Made by a program: the position numbers and the translations under genes. This document shows positions 33,855-42,476 of a stretch of 64,000 nt of DNA, piece by piece (positions within the stretch are counted from its first letter, which is position 1; the number at the start of each line of letters is the position of its first letter). The notes below the pieces were generated by a model. It searched no databases, had not been told where the DNA came from, and worked only from the letters and a program-made list of their open reading frames with translations. Source of the DNA: Exiguobacterium algae (GTDB lineage: Bacteria; Bacillota; Bacilli; Exiguobacteriales; Exiguobacteriaceae); contig NZ_JACSKZ010000002.1 of assembly GCF_018617875.1 (NCBI RefSeq), forward strand, positions 558,001-622,000, written 5' to 3'.

Positions 33855-34688
33855 TTATCCTTTCGTACCACCCGCTGTGAGGCCAGAAACGAAGTAGCGT
33901 TGGAACATGAAGAACAAGATCACGATCGGCAATGCAGAGAGGACTGCTCCCGCTGCGAACAACGTGAAGTTGTTATCGAACTGTCTCGAAATCATGTTGT
34001 AAAGACCTACCGCAAGGGTTTGTTTCTCTGGTGAACGAAGAACGAGCGATGCCAAAATGAAGTCGTTGAACGGTCCCATGAAGTTAAAGAGTGCAATCGT
34101 CGCAACAATCGGCTTCGCAAGTGGCAAGATGATTTGCCAGAAGATACGGAGGTGACCTGCACCATCCATCCGGGCCGCTTCATCGAGCTCTTTCGGAATC
34201 GTATCGAAATAACCTTTCGCCAAATACGTGTTCATCGGAATGGCTCCCCCTGCATAGAGCAGGATGAGCGCTGTATGCGTGTCAAGAAGATCAAGCATAT
34301 TGAGCAATACATAAATCGCGATGATGGCAACGAACTGTGGCACCATCTGAAGGACGAGGAACATGACGAGTGAGTTCTTCCGTCCGACGAAACGGTAACG
34401 TGAAAATACATACCCTGTGATTGTCACCAACATAACGGCGAGTGCCATCGTGATGAAGGCAATCTTCAATGTGTTCACATACCATAAACTATAATCTGAA
34501 ACCGTGAGGTCAAATAAGTTTTTATAGTGAACGAATGTCGGATTCGACGGAATAATCGTTGACGTGATTGTACGTCCAGGGTTGAATGACGTCCCTAAAA
34601 CCCAAAGCATTGGATAGAGAATGATGATCGACGCGAGCGTCAAGATGACATACGAGATCGCCAAATTGATTCGTTTTTGTTTTTTCAT
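33855..34688 (-). CDS. malG: maltodextrin ABC transporter permease MalG
   Basis: 277 residues, six membrane helices, with the EAA loop EAARMDGAGHLRIFWQIILPLAKP (about 188-211) that contacts the ATPase. The last residues GLTAGGTKG match MalG ends. ATG one base after the malF stop, so coupled. Pairs with MalF. The ATPase subunit (MsmX-type in Bacilli) is not encoded in this window. Confidence 0.95.
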   Translation of the reverse strand: MKKQKRINLAISYVILTLASIIILYPMLWVLGTSFNPGRTITSTIIPSNPTFVHYKNLFDLTVSDYSLWYVNTLKIAFITMALAVMLVTITGYVFSRYRFVGRKNSLVMFLVLQMVPQFVAIIAIYVLLNMLDLLDTHTALILLYAGGAIPMNTYLAKGYFDTIPKELDEAARMDGAGHLRIFWQIILPLAKPIVATIALFNFMGPFNDFILASLVLRSPEKQTLAVGLYNMISRQFDNNFTLFAAGAVLSALPIVILFFMFQRYFVSGLTAGGTKG

Positions 34689-34689
34689 A

Positions 34690-36042
34690 TCAGATCATAT
34701 CCTCGTCTTTGAAAGATTTTGTCCGACGGAACTGGATGACCGCTAGCGTCATAATGAAGAATGACAGGATAAGGGTGATCGCAGCCGCAAGTCCGTATTG
34801 CGGGTTGGCCCCGAGAGACAATTTGTAAATCCAGGAAATCAAGATGTCGGTACCACCGGCTGTTTGTCCAGGCACAGCAGGTCCACCGCCGTTAAAGAGA
34901 TAAATAATGTTGAAGTTGTTGAAGTTGAACGTGAACTGTGTGATCAAAATCGGTGCAGTCGCGAACAAGAGCATCGGCAACGTGATCAAACGGAACTTAT
35001 CAAAGATTGACGCGCCGTCAATCGTCGCCGCTTCATATAAATCAGATGGGATCGATTGTAAGACCCCTGTCATGAGCGTCATGATGAACGGGAATCCAAG
35101 CCACCATTGAATGAGAACGAGCGCCGAACGGGTTGCCGTCGGGTTCGTGAACCAGTCTACCGGGTCAATTCCAAGTGCCGGAAGAATCGTCGTGTTGAAC
35201 ACACCGAATGATTCGTTGAACATCGAACGGAAAATCAAGATCGTGATGAACGCCGGTACAGCCCAAGAAAGAATCAAGATAGAACGGAAGATCCGACGGA
35301 AACGAAGTCCTTCCTGGTTCAATAGAATCGCGAGGAAAATCCCGATTGCAATAACACCGGTCGTTGATGCGACCGTCCAAACGAGTGTCCAACCGAGTAC
35401 ACCAAAGAATGTGTCACGGAAAATATCGATCTCAAAAATACGCGTGAAGTTTTCAAATCCAACCCACTCCACAAGCTTCGCCGGTGGCGCGTTGTTGTAA
35501 CGATAGTTCGTAAACGCGATCAAGAATGTGAAGATCAACGGAAGGATTACTGTAAAGACGAGCAAAATGAGTGACGGGATTAACATCAAATAAGGGAATC
35601 CATGGTCACGCAAGTTGCGTAGCTGCATTTTGAACGATGGTAGGTTTAGATGCTGATCACGAGCGCGACCGACTCGGTATGCGTCACGAATATTCCATAC
35701 ATAGAATGCGATTCCGAAGAATAGTAAGATTAACGCGACAATCCCTTCTACCATCAAGAAGATGGAGTGGTCGTTACGAGGTCCTGGTACTTCACCAAGC
35801 GTGATCAATCCCCAAAGGCCACCACGGTCACCAGGTCCCGCGCCTGCTCCTTTGAAAAACAAATCATAGTTTACTGCAAAGTAAGATACGATGATGATGA
35901 AGAAGGAAATCGCCTTCGCCATCTGTTTATTATATAACTGTCCAAGTCCCGGAATGATGGAAAGTAATCCCGCGTTCCGAGCATGGTTCGTTGGCTTGTC
36001 CGGGCGTTGGTCCGGTGTTTTAGGGTTCGCAATTGCAGCCAT
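34690..36042 (-). CDS. malF: maltodextrin ABC transporter permease MalF
   Basis: 450 residues, about eight helices including an extra N-terminal pair (LSIIPGLGQLYNKQMAKAISFF and a second helix near 110) typical of Gram-positive MalF, with a long loop between. EAA loop EAATIDGASIFDKFRLITLPML near 350-371. ATG at 36042 with AAAGGAG site; a longer frame to 36075 is not preferred. Upstream, the malE-malF gap holds a hairpin and a strong LacI-type operator. Confidence 0.95.
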   Translation of the reverse strand: MAAIANPKTPDQRPDKPTNHARNAGLLSIIPGLGQLYNKQMAKAISFFIIIVSYFAVNYDLFFKGAGAGPGDRGGLWGLITLGEVPGPRNDHSIFLMVEGIVALILLFFGIAFYVWNIRDAYRVGRARDQHLNLPSFKMQLRNLRDHGFPYLMLIPSLILLVFTVILPLIFTFLIAFTNYRYNNAPPAKLVEWVGFENFTRIFEIDIFRDTFFGVLGWTLVWTVASTTGVIAIGIFLAILLNQEGLRFRRIFRSILILSWAVPAFITILIFRSMFNESFGVFNTTILPALGIDPVDWFTNPTATRSALVLIQWWLGFPFIMTLMTGVLQSIPSDLYEAATIDGASIFDKFRLITLPMLLFATAPILITQFTFNFNNFNIIYLFNGGGPAVPGQTAGGTDILISWIYKLSLGANPQYGLAAAITLILSFFIMTLAVIQFRRTKSFKDEDMI

Positions 36043-36078
36043 CCTCAGTTTCTCCTTTCGATTTGAGCAAATCAATCA

Positions 36079-36092
36079 AGCAAACGTTTGCT
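36079..36092. promoter_or_regulatory. MalR operator between malE and malF
   Basis: AGCAAACGTTTGCT, perfect 14-bp palindrome with the LacI-family central CG, 37 bp before the malF start. It could block an internal promoter or act as a roadblock on read-through from malE. Confidence 0.75.
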
Positions 36093-36102
36093 CAATGTTA
36101 GA

Positions 36103-36140
36103 AAATGAGGGGGAACGCCAAGCGGCGTACCCCGTCATTT
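36103..36140 (-). terminator. intercistronic stem-loop malE/malF (partial terminator)
   Basis: Long stem: AAATGA (36103-36108) with TCATTT (36135-36140), and inside it a GGGGAACGCC arm with GGCGTACCCC (one mismatch) around AAGC. Minus-strand tail TTTTCT is only moderately U-rich. Such hairpins allow much more malE than malFG mRNA. Confidence 0.65.
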
Positions 36141-36147
36141 CAATTCC

Positions 36148-37413
36148 TTATTGGTTGTTTGCTTGGATTTGTTGTTCGATGACTTTCACAGCATCGTCAG
36201 CTGATTTTTGTGCATCTTGTTTGCCAGTTGCCACGAGCTGAAGCGCTTGTGCCATCGGCTCCCAAACTTGTCCCATTTCAGGAATGTTTGGCATTGGGAT
36301 CGCGTTTGTCGCTTGGTCGAATACCGCTTTCGCTACTTCGTTCGACGTGATTGTTTCGTTCGACTCGAGTGCAGATACTGGTGGAATTTCGTTGTATGCT
36401 TCAAACATCGCCAATGCGTTCTCTTCGTTTGTTAACTCTTGAAGGAACTTCTCAGCCCACTCTTGGTTTTCAGTGTAAGCTGAAAGGGCATATGTTTTAA
36501 CACCCATGAACGTCTTGATTGGTTCACCGTTTGGAAGTGTAGGCATTGGAGCCGCTCCAAGGTTGACACCAGCGTCAGTGTAACCAGCAACCGCCCATGG
36601 TCCGTTCATGACTGTGTGTGCTTTCTTCTCAGTGAAGAGTTGGTCCATCGCTTGACCACCAGACTCCCCAACCAAACCTTTAGGGAAGAGTCCTTCTTGG
36701 TACCACTTACCGATGTATTCGAATCCTTCAACTGCGCCTTCGTTGTTCAATCCGATGTCAGATGGATCGAGTGCGCCACCGTCTTCTTTGAACACGTATC
36801 CGCCGAAGCCAGCGATTACGCCGTGAGCGAAGTAGAAGTTATCCCAAAGTGCGAGGAATCCGTACTGCCCGTCAGCTTTTACATCGTTAGACAACTTGTA
36901 AAGCTCATCCATTGTTTTCGGCGCTTCTGATACTAAATCTTTGTTGAACATAAGTACTGGTGTTTCAACTGATTTCGGGTATCCGTATGCTTGTCCGTCG
37001 AACATGACAGCTGATTTCGCAGCGTCTGTGAACGTATCAAGAACGCTTTCGTCAGAAAGTGGAGCCAAGTGACCTTGGTCCGCAATCGTACCGATTTGGT
37101 CGTGCGGTACAAGAATGATGTCTGGGCCTTTACCAGCTGGACCATCAAGCGCGAGCTTGTCTTTTTGGTCTGTCATCTGTACTTCAACGACTTCAACTTT
37201 TACGCCGTTCTCTTCTTCGAATTTCTTCGCTACTTCTTTTGTTGTCTCAGACTTTTCAATGTCTTCCCAGATAACGATCTTTTCAGGCTTGTTGTCGCTT
37301 GAAGCATTGTTATCCGTAGTCGATTCATTGTCCGTTCCGCCGCCACATGCCGCGAGTGCACTGAAAGCGAATACTGCTGTTGAAAGTCCTGCTACCATTT
37401 TTTTCATCTTCAT
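36148..37413 (-). CDS. malE: maltodextrin-binding lipoprotein MalE
   Basis: 421 residues. Signal peptide with lipobox ALAAC (Cys23), Asn/Asp-rich linker, then a family-1 solute-binding protein: EKIVIWEDIEKSETTKEVAKKFEEENG, LVPHDQIGTIADQGHLAPL, YGYPKSVETPVLMFNKD and FMGVKTYALSAYT, all maltose-binding-protein-like. Captures extracellular maltodextrins for MalFG. ATG 37413 with GGGGAGG; the longer frame to 37476 lacks the signal start. Strong promoter with overlapping operators upstream. Confidence 0.95.
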   Translation of the reverse strand: MKMKKMVAGLSTAVFAFSALAACGGGTDNESTTDNNASSDNKPEKIVIWEDIEKSETTKEVAKKFEEENGVKVEVVEVQMTDQKDKLALDGPAGKGPDIILVPHDQIGTIADQGHLAPLSDESVLDTFTDAAKSAVMFDGQAYGYPKSVETPVLMFNKDLVSEAPKTMDELYKLSNDVKADGQYGFLALWDNFYFAHGVIAGFGGYVFKEDGGALDPSDIGLNNEGAVEGFEYIGKWYQEGLFPKGLVGESGGQAMDQLFTEKKAHTVMNGPWAVAGYTDAGVNLGAAPMPTLPNGEPIKTFMGVKTYALSAYTENQEWAEKFLQELTNEENALAMFEAYNEIPPVSALESNETITSNEVAKAVFDQATNAIPMPNIPEMGQVWEPMAQALQLVATGKQDAQKSADDAVKVIEQQIQANNQ

Positions 37414-37508
37414 GATGAAAAACCTCCCCAAGGAAATAGTATGGTCAGATTTGCGCAATCGCACCATCCCGTCCATTTTAAAACTCCGCTACGAAATGGA
37501 TGGGATAG

Positions 37509-37567
37509 TGAAAACGTTTGCATCCTCACCTCAATTTTTATTATACAGTTGTGAAAGCGTTTTACAA
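37509..37567 (-). promoter_or_regulatory. malE promoter with two operators
   Basis: Promoter on the minus strand: -35 TTGTAA (complement of 37562-37567), 16-bp spacer, -10 TATAAT (complement of 37540-37545). An imperfect palindrome TTGTGAAAGCGTTTTACAA (37549-37567) fills the spacer and -35. A second site, TGCAAACGTTTTCA on the minus strand (37509-37522), lies about 11-24 bp downstream of the start point and matches cre at 13 of 14 positions. MalR and CcpA could each use one. Confidence 0.75.
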
Positions 37568-37660
37568 GACTTTTTTTTGCTTTTTTTTAGGATGGTTGAC
37601 CCGTTTATCTTTTTTTAAATTTTTTGTCTTTGTTTCTTCATGATTTATCGCAATAAGGAA

Positions 37661-37711
37661 TTGACAAAATGAAAACGCTTTATTAACCTTTGCTTGAGCA
37701 AACGTTTTCGC
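37661..37711 (+). promoter_or_regulatory. promoter/operator region of the neopullulanase gene
   Basis: Perfect -35 TTGACA (37661-37666) with a weak -10 (TAACCT, 17 bp on). A cre-like TGAAAACGCTTTAT (12/14) lies in the spacer and a LacI-type GCAAACGTTTTC (37698-37709) just after the start point. The 372-bp malE/neopullulanase gap holds these and the malE promoter; nothing else was seen. Confidence 0.55.
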
Positions 37712-37785
37712 AACTCCTTATTCATTCCATCGAATGGTGTTGTAAACTGATGTCATCCCCATATAAAGAAAGGAATGTTTTCCTT

Positions 37786-39570
37786 ATGATGAAAGAAGCG
37801 ATTTATCATCGTGCCATGTCCCCGTTCGTTTACAAATATGACCGCGAAACGATTCATATCCGTTTCCATACGAAACGAGATGACATTGTTTCTGTCGATT
37901 TGATTTGGAACGACCCGTACGATTGGCATGCAGAAGATCCGGCCATGTGGAATTTCGACCCGGACAAACCGAGCTACTGGCGTACATATGAGACGCCGAT
38001 GGAGAAAGTCGGGCATGACGATGCCTATGATTACTGGTTCATCGCTGTCAAACCGCCTTTCCGTCGCCTGCGTTACGGTTTCCGTCTAAATGATGGACAG
38101 GAGACAGCCGTCTTTACTGAAAAAGGTTGGTTTGAAGACAAGCCACTAGACGATACAGGTTATTACTTCTGCGTGCCGTTCCTAAATCCGATCGATATTT
38201 TCCACGCTCCGTCTTGGGTGAAAGATACGGTATGGTATCAAATTTTCCCGGATCGTTTTGCAAACGGTGATGCCTCGATCAACCCTCCGGAAACGTTACC
38301 TTGGAATTCGACAGAACCAACGACAACAAACTTCTTCGGTGGCGACTTCCAAGGGGTCATTGATCATATCGACCACCTCGTCGAACTCGGGATTACCGGC
38401 ATCTACTTCTGTCCGATTTTCAAAGCGACGACAAACCATAAATACGACACGCTCGACTATATGGAAATCGACCCACAGTTCGGAACGAAAGAAAAGTTCA
38501 AAGAAATGGTCGACCTTCTTCATGAAAATGGTATCAAGGTCATGCTCGACGCCGTCTTCAACCATGTCGGTTATCACCACCCTTGGTTCCAGGACGTCGT
38601 AGAAAAAGGTCCTGCTTCGGAATACCGGGATTGGTTCTATCTTCGCGAGTTCCCGATCGTGACCGAGCCAAAGCCGAACTATGATACGTTTGCCTTCGAA
38701 AAGAACATGCCAAAAATTTATACCGAACATCCTGAATTGAAAGCCTACTTATTAGAAGTCGCACGTTACTGGGTAGAGGAGTTCGGCATCGACGGCTGGC
38801 GTCTCGATGTCGCGAACGAAGTCGACCATGCGTTTTGGCGTGACTTCCGTAAAACGGTCAAAGAGGCCAATCCGGAAGCCTACATCCTCGGGGAGATTTG
38901 GCATGACGCCCAGCCTTGGCTACAAGGAGACCAATTTGATGCTGTCATGAACTACCCGTTCACGAACGCCAGTCTCAACTACTTTGCATTAGACCGTACG
39001 ACCGCATCCGAATTCCGTAACGAATTGACACGTGTCGAAATGATGAACACGGCAAATGTAAATGAAGTCACATTCAACTTGATTGACTCCCACGACACGC
39101 CACGTGCCCTCACGCGAGCAAAAGGTCATAAAGGGAAATTCAAGTTACTCATGACGGCGATGCTCACCTATACCGGTAGCCCATGTATTTACTACGGTGA
39201 TGAGATCGGCCTCGAAGGAGAACAAGACCCTGGTTGCCGTCGTTGTATGCCATGGGATGAGGCTGAAGAAGACCGTAACCTGTTCCGCTATATCCAAAAG
39301 TTGATCCAGTTGCGAAAAGATCACCCCCTCCTTGCCAACGCCGGATCGTACCGCTTCAACCTTGTTGACGATACGAACAATGCCGTCATCATCGAACGGT
39401 GTACGAAAGATGAAACGTATTTAATCTATTTCAACAACTCGGACTCTGTATCGAAGCTCAACCCGCTCGGTCACACGGGTGAGGCGTATGATTTATTAAA
39501 CGACCGTGATCTCGCTTCACTTGACATTGAATTGGCACCTTTCAGTGCAGCTATTTTAAAAATGAAGTAA
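37786..39570 (+). CDS. bbmA: neopullulanase / cyclomaltodextrinase-type GH13 enzyme
   Basis: 594 residues, no signal peptide, so cytosolic. N-terminal beta domain (CBM34-like, about 1-125), then a GH13 barrel: Asp341 in GWRLDVANEVD, Glu370 in ILGEIWHD, Asp437 in LIDSHDTPR, with the MPK sequence of neopullulanases (EKNMPKI). Degrades cyclic and linear maltodextrins to maltose and glucose for MalP, like Bacillus YvdF. ATG 37786 follows AAAGGA by ~11 bp; the TTG-started longer frame runs through the operator and is rejected. Divergent from malEFG. Confidence 0.92.
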   Translation: MMKEAIYHRAMSPFVYKYDRETIHIRFHTKRDDIVSVDLIWNDPYDWHAEDPAMWNFDPDKPSYWRTYETPMEKVGHDDAYDYWFIAVKPPFRRLRYGFRLNDGQETAVFTEKGWFEDKPLDDTGYYFCVPFLNPIDIFHAPSWVKDTVWYQIFPDRFANGDASINPPETLPWNSTEPTTTNFFGGDFQGVIDHIDHLVELGITGIYFCPIFKATTNHKYDTLDYMEIDPQFGTKEKFKEMVDLLHENGIKVMLDAVFNHVGYHHPWFQDVVEKGPASEYRDWFYLREFPIVTEPKPNYDTFAFEKNMPKIYTEHPELKAYLLEVARYWVEEFGIDGWRLDVANEVDHAFWRDFRKTVKEANPEAYILGEIWHDAQPWLQGDQFDAVMNYPFTNASLNYFALDRTTASEFRNELTRVEMMNTANVNEVTFNLIDSHDTPRALTRAKGHKGKFKLLMTAMLTYTGSPCIYYGDEIGLEGEQDPGCRRCMPWDEAEEDRNLFRYIQKLIQLRKDHPLLANAGSYRFNLVDDTNNAVIIERCTKDETYLIYFNNSDSVSKLNPLGHTGEAYDLLNDRDLASLDIELAPFSAAILKMK

Positions 39571-39575
39571 ACAAC

Positions 39576-39607
39576 AAATCGCCTGGTTTTGTCAGGCGAT
39601 TTTTTTA
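39576..39607 (+). terminator. terminator after the neopullulanase gene
   Basis: AAATCGCCTG and CAGGCGATTT arms around GTTTTGT, then T-run. Confidence 0.9.
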
Positions 39608-39725
39608 TTGAAAAACATTTTGCAAATCCCTTTCTTTTTCCTTTCATAAGGAGTAAGATGACTTTTGACATTTTTATAAGATAAATAGTTAAGAGAGAGA
39701 ATAATCACAAAGGGAGACTCATCAC

Positions 39726-41081
39726 ATGCAGACAAAACAAACGGAGCAGCTCAGCCTCTTTAAACTGACCTGGCCCATTTTTATCGAACTGGCGCTTCAC
39801 ATGGGAACGGGTATTATCGCCACACTCATGCTCGCCAACTATTCCGATGCCGCCGCCTCGGCCGTCGGAGTTGCCAACCAAATATTGAACGTCTTTATCC
39901 TCATCTTCAGCGTCACTTCGGTAGGTGCCACCATCTTGATTGGTCAAGCCATCGGCGCGAAGCAAATTAAGAAGAGTCGCGACTTCGCACGATCTGCCGT
40001 CACGTTGAACATGGGACTCGGTAGCATGATGGTCGTCGTCATCTTGTTGTTCGGCGAAACGTTTTTGAATTTATTCGGTCTGTCCGATGAGCTCGTTGAA
40101 CATGGCGTACTGTTCCTTCAAATCGTCGGATTGTCGCTGTTTGCAGAAGCACTCATTATCGCACTCAGCTCGATCCTTCGCAGTCATGGTCTGACGAAGC
40201 ACGCCATGCTGGCCACTCTTTTGATTGATATCATTACTGCTGTGGGGGCGATTTTAGCCGTTACAGGGTGGTTCGGTCTCCCGATCACGGGCGTAGCCGG
40301 GGTCGCCTGGGCGATTGTCATTGCCCGTTTTTCAGCATTGATCCTGTTGTTCTGGCTCGTCAAACGAAACTTGTCTATCCGTTTCCCAATCCGTGACCTT
40401 ATTCGTCCAAAACAAGAAGATATTCGTGCATTGCTTCAAATCGGTGTCCCTTCTGCCGGCGAGAACCTGTCGTATCAGTTCTCACAAATCGTGATCACCG
40501 GATTTATCGCCACGATGGGAGAAGCCTCCTTGGCCGCACGGATCTACGTCATGAATTTGACGATGGTCGCATTGTTGTTCACCATCGCCATCGCCCAAGG
40601 GACTCAGCTTTTGATTGCACGTGACATCGGTGGAAAACGTTATAATGAGGCACGTCTTCGTGCCATCAAGACATTGAAAATTGCGATGTCCGCTTCACTC
40701 ATCGCCTCATTCGGACTCGCCCTATTCGGAGAGCAACTTCTCGGTCTGTTCACTTCAAACCCTGATATTATCGCTGTAGGGGTTCCCGTTTTATGGGCGA
40801 TGCTTCTATTGGAGCCAGGACGTGCGATGAATATCGTCTTGATGGGATCCCTAAAATCGGTCGGGGACGTTCGCTTCCCGGTCATGATCGGGATTGCTTC
40901 GATGTGGGGCGTCGCAGTCGTCTTCAGCTATTTGTTCGGATTGCAGCTCGGTCTTGGCATTCTAGGGATTTGGCTAGCCTTCTCACTCGACGAGTGGTTC
41001 CGCGGATTTTTCGCGTTCCGCCGTTGGAAACGTGGTGCGTGGCAAGAAAAAGGATTCCAGTTCGAAGCGAAAACAACATAA
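39726..41081 (+). CDS. MATE-family multidrug/cation efflux protein
   Basis: 451 residues, twelve hydrophobic helices in two related halves. LKLTWPIFIELALHMG-type opening, GAKQIKKSRDFARSAV after helix 3 and GGKRYNEARLRAIKTLKIA in the second half are MATE marks. Likely a Na+ or H+ coupled exporter of cationic drugs in the cytoplasmic membrane. ATG after AAAGGGAG. No regulator next to it; single gene with its own terminator. Confidence 0.92.
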   Translation: MQTKQTEQLSLFKLTWPIFIELALHMGTGIIATLMLANYSDAAASAVGVANQILNVFILIFSVTSVGATILIGQAIGAKQIKKSRDFARSAVTLNMGLGSMMVVVILLFGETFLNLFGLSDELVEHGVLFLQIVGLSLFAEALIIALSSILRSHGLTKHAMLATLLIDIITAVGAILAVTGWFGLPITGVAGVAWAIVIARFSALILLFWLVKRNLSIRFPIRDLIRPKQEDIRALLQIGVPSAGENLSYQFSQIVITGFIATMGEASLAARIYVMNLTMVALLFTIAIAQGTQLLIARDIGGKRYNEARLRAIKTLKIAMSASLIASFGLALFGEQLLGLFTSNPDIIAVGVPVLWAMLLLEPGRAMNIVLMGSLKSVGDVRFPVMIGIASMWGVAVVFSYLFGLQLGLGILGIWLAFSLDEWFRGFFAFRRWKRGAWQEKGFQFEAKTT

Positions 41082-41108
41082 AAAGAAGCGGCCTGTGCCG
41101 CTTCTTTT
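41081..41108. terminator. bidirectional terminator, MATE / enoyl-CoA hydratase
   Basis: 12-bp arms AAAAGAAGCGGC and complement around CTGT, with A-run and T-run ends. Confidence 0.9.
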
Positions 41109-41843
41109 TTATCTTGCCAAAAAGGCCTGCATCGCTTGTCGATGAACGTCTGTGTCCCCGCACTTCCGTTGCCAAACGATTTCTTCCTGTAACCCTTCTT
41201 CAAACGAATCGGCTCGCATGAGCGCCTTCATCCCCTGAACCGCGACCGGTGATTTTGCTGCGAGTGCTTCTGCGTACGCTGTCAGCTGTTCCTGATACAT
41301 CGCATCCTCCACGAGGTTCGTGATCAAGCCGAAACGATCTGCCGTTTCCGAATCGATCGTACTTCCGCTCCATAACCAATCCAAAGCCTGGTCATGTCTC
41401 ATGAGTCGACGCAAATGATGCGGCCCGCCGGCATCGGCAACAAGTCCGATTTTAATGAACGCTGAGCTAAACTTTGTTGATTTTGCGACGATTCGAACAT
41501 CGGCCGCGAGAGCCAAGCTGAGCCCCGCCCCGGCCACGACTCCGTGAATGCCTGCGATGAGCGGTTTTTTACACGCTGCAAGTGCCCGGACGAGTGGATG
41601 ATACACCTCTTCTAAATACTCACCGTAGTCCGCATCGCTCTCGATGGTCAAGTCCTGTCCGGAAGAGAAAGCGCGCCCTTCCCCGAGCATCACGATGACA
41701 CGAACCGCATCATCCTGCTCTAACTCATCCACCGCTGTTTTCATTTCATGAAGAAGCGTCTCATTCAATGCGTTCAATTTTTCCGGTCGGTTTAATTTCA
41801 ACCAACCTACCCCGTTCTGACGAATCACTTGAATCGTTTCCAT
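41109..41843 (-). CDS. enoyl-CoA hydratase/isomerase family protein
   Basis: 244 residues, crotonase fold. NRPEKLNALNETL, GEGRAFSSGQDL (oxyanion hole loop), GIHGVVAGAGLSLALAADVRI and KIGLVADAGG. Asp rather than Glu at the end of the last segment fits PaaG-type isomerases as well as hydratases, so the exact reaction is open; fatty acid or phenylacetate breakdown is likely. ATG at 41843, 6 bp after GGGGGA. A palindrome resembling the FadR box lies just upstream, which supports a fatty acid role. Confidence 0.88.
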   Translation of the reverse strand: METIQVIRQNGVGWLKLNRPEKLNALNETLLHEMKTAVDELEQDDAVRVIVMLGEGRAFSSGQDLTIESDADYGEYLEEVYHPLVRALAACKKPLIAGIHGVVAGAGLSLALAADVRIVAKSTKFSSAFIKIGLVADAGGPHHLRRLMRHDQALDWLWSGSTIDSETADRFGLITNLVEDAMYQEQLTAYAEALAAKSPVAVQGMKALMRADSFEEGLQEEIVWQRKCGDTDVHRQAMQAFLAR

Positions 41844-41859
41844 GGTCATTCCCCCTTTA

Positions 41860-41879
41860 AAATGAATCACTATTCATTT
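41860..41879. promoter_or_regulatory. FadR-like palindrome before the enoyl-CoA hydratase gene
   Basis: AAATGAAT and ATTCATTT, perfect 8-bp arms around CACT. The TGAAT...ATTCA halves resemble the Bacillus FadR site. It lies directly before the ribosome site. Confidence 0.5.
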
Positions 41880-41992
41880 CGTGACCTTTACAGAAAGTTC
41901 CTTCAATTTCTGTAAAGTTTTTTAAGTTCGATTGCCCGAAGCTCAAAGTATTTGCTATTCTAAAAGAAGTCGGTCATGAAAGGATGAGTCGT

Positions 41993-42457
41993 ATGCAACT
42001 AACGAACGCCGCCCGGCAATTGAAGCAACGGAACGTCCCGTTTACGTATCATATGTATGAAGTGGATGAAACAGACGTTTCCGCCAAACATGTCGCTCAC
42101 TCATTGAACAAACCGCTCGATGAGTTGTATAAAACGATTTGTCTTTCAAACGAGAAGAAGCAACATGCCTTTTTCCTCATTTCGGGTGAAGACGAGATCG
42201 ACTTGAAGGCAGCTGCCAAAGCATGGGGGACGAAAAAAGTGTCACCCGTTCCGATGAAAGAGCTGGAAGCTCTGACAGGATACATCCGTGGCGGTGTTTC
42301 TCCAATCGGAGCAAAGAAGCGGTTCCCTGTCTTTTTACACGAGGCGGCTAAAGAAAAAGAAACGATCACGATTTCAGCTGGTAAACGAGGGTTTCAACTC
42401 GAGCTGAAACCGGATGACTTACTCAAATTTGTCGGTGGACGCTGGTTCACTCAATGA
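41993..42457 (+). CDS. ybaK: Cys-tRNA(Pro) deacylase, YbaK family
   Basis: 154 residues. YbaK/EbsC fold: VPFTYHMYEVDETDVSAKHVA, LYKTICLSNEKKQHAFFLISGEDEIDLKAAAKAWG, YIRGGVSPIGAKKRFPVFLHEAA, and a final ISAGKRGFQLELKPDDL. Clears Cys mischarged on tRNA-Pro. ATG at 41993 is 9 bp after AAAGG; the ATG at 41984 is too near it. pssA starts 19 bp after its stop, so the two may be co-transcribed. Confidence 0.93.
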   Translation: MQLTNAARQLKQRNVPFTYHMYEVDETDVSAKHVAHSLNKPLDELYKTICLSNEKKQHAFFLISGEDEIDLKAAAKAWGTKKVSPVPMKELEALTGYIRGGVSPIGAKKRFPVFLHEAAKEKETITISAGKRGFQLELKPDDLLKFVGGRWFTQ

Positions 42458-42476
42458 TCATACTGGGGGCAAGATT

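Noticed and set aside
37690..37785. TTG-initiated extension of the neopullulanase gene
   Set aside because: It would translate the LacI-type operator; the ATG at 37786 has the better ribosome site and matches the family start.
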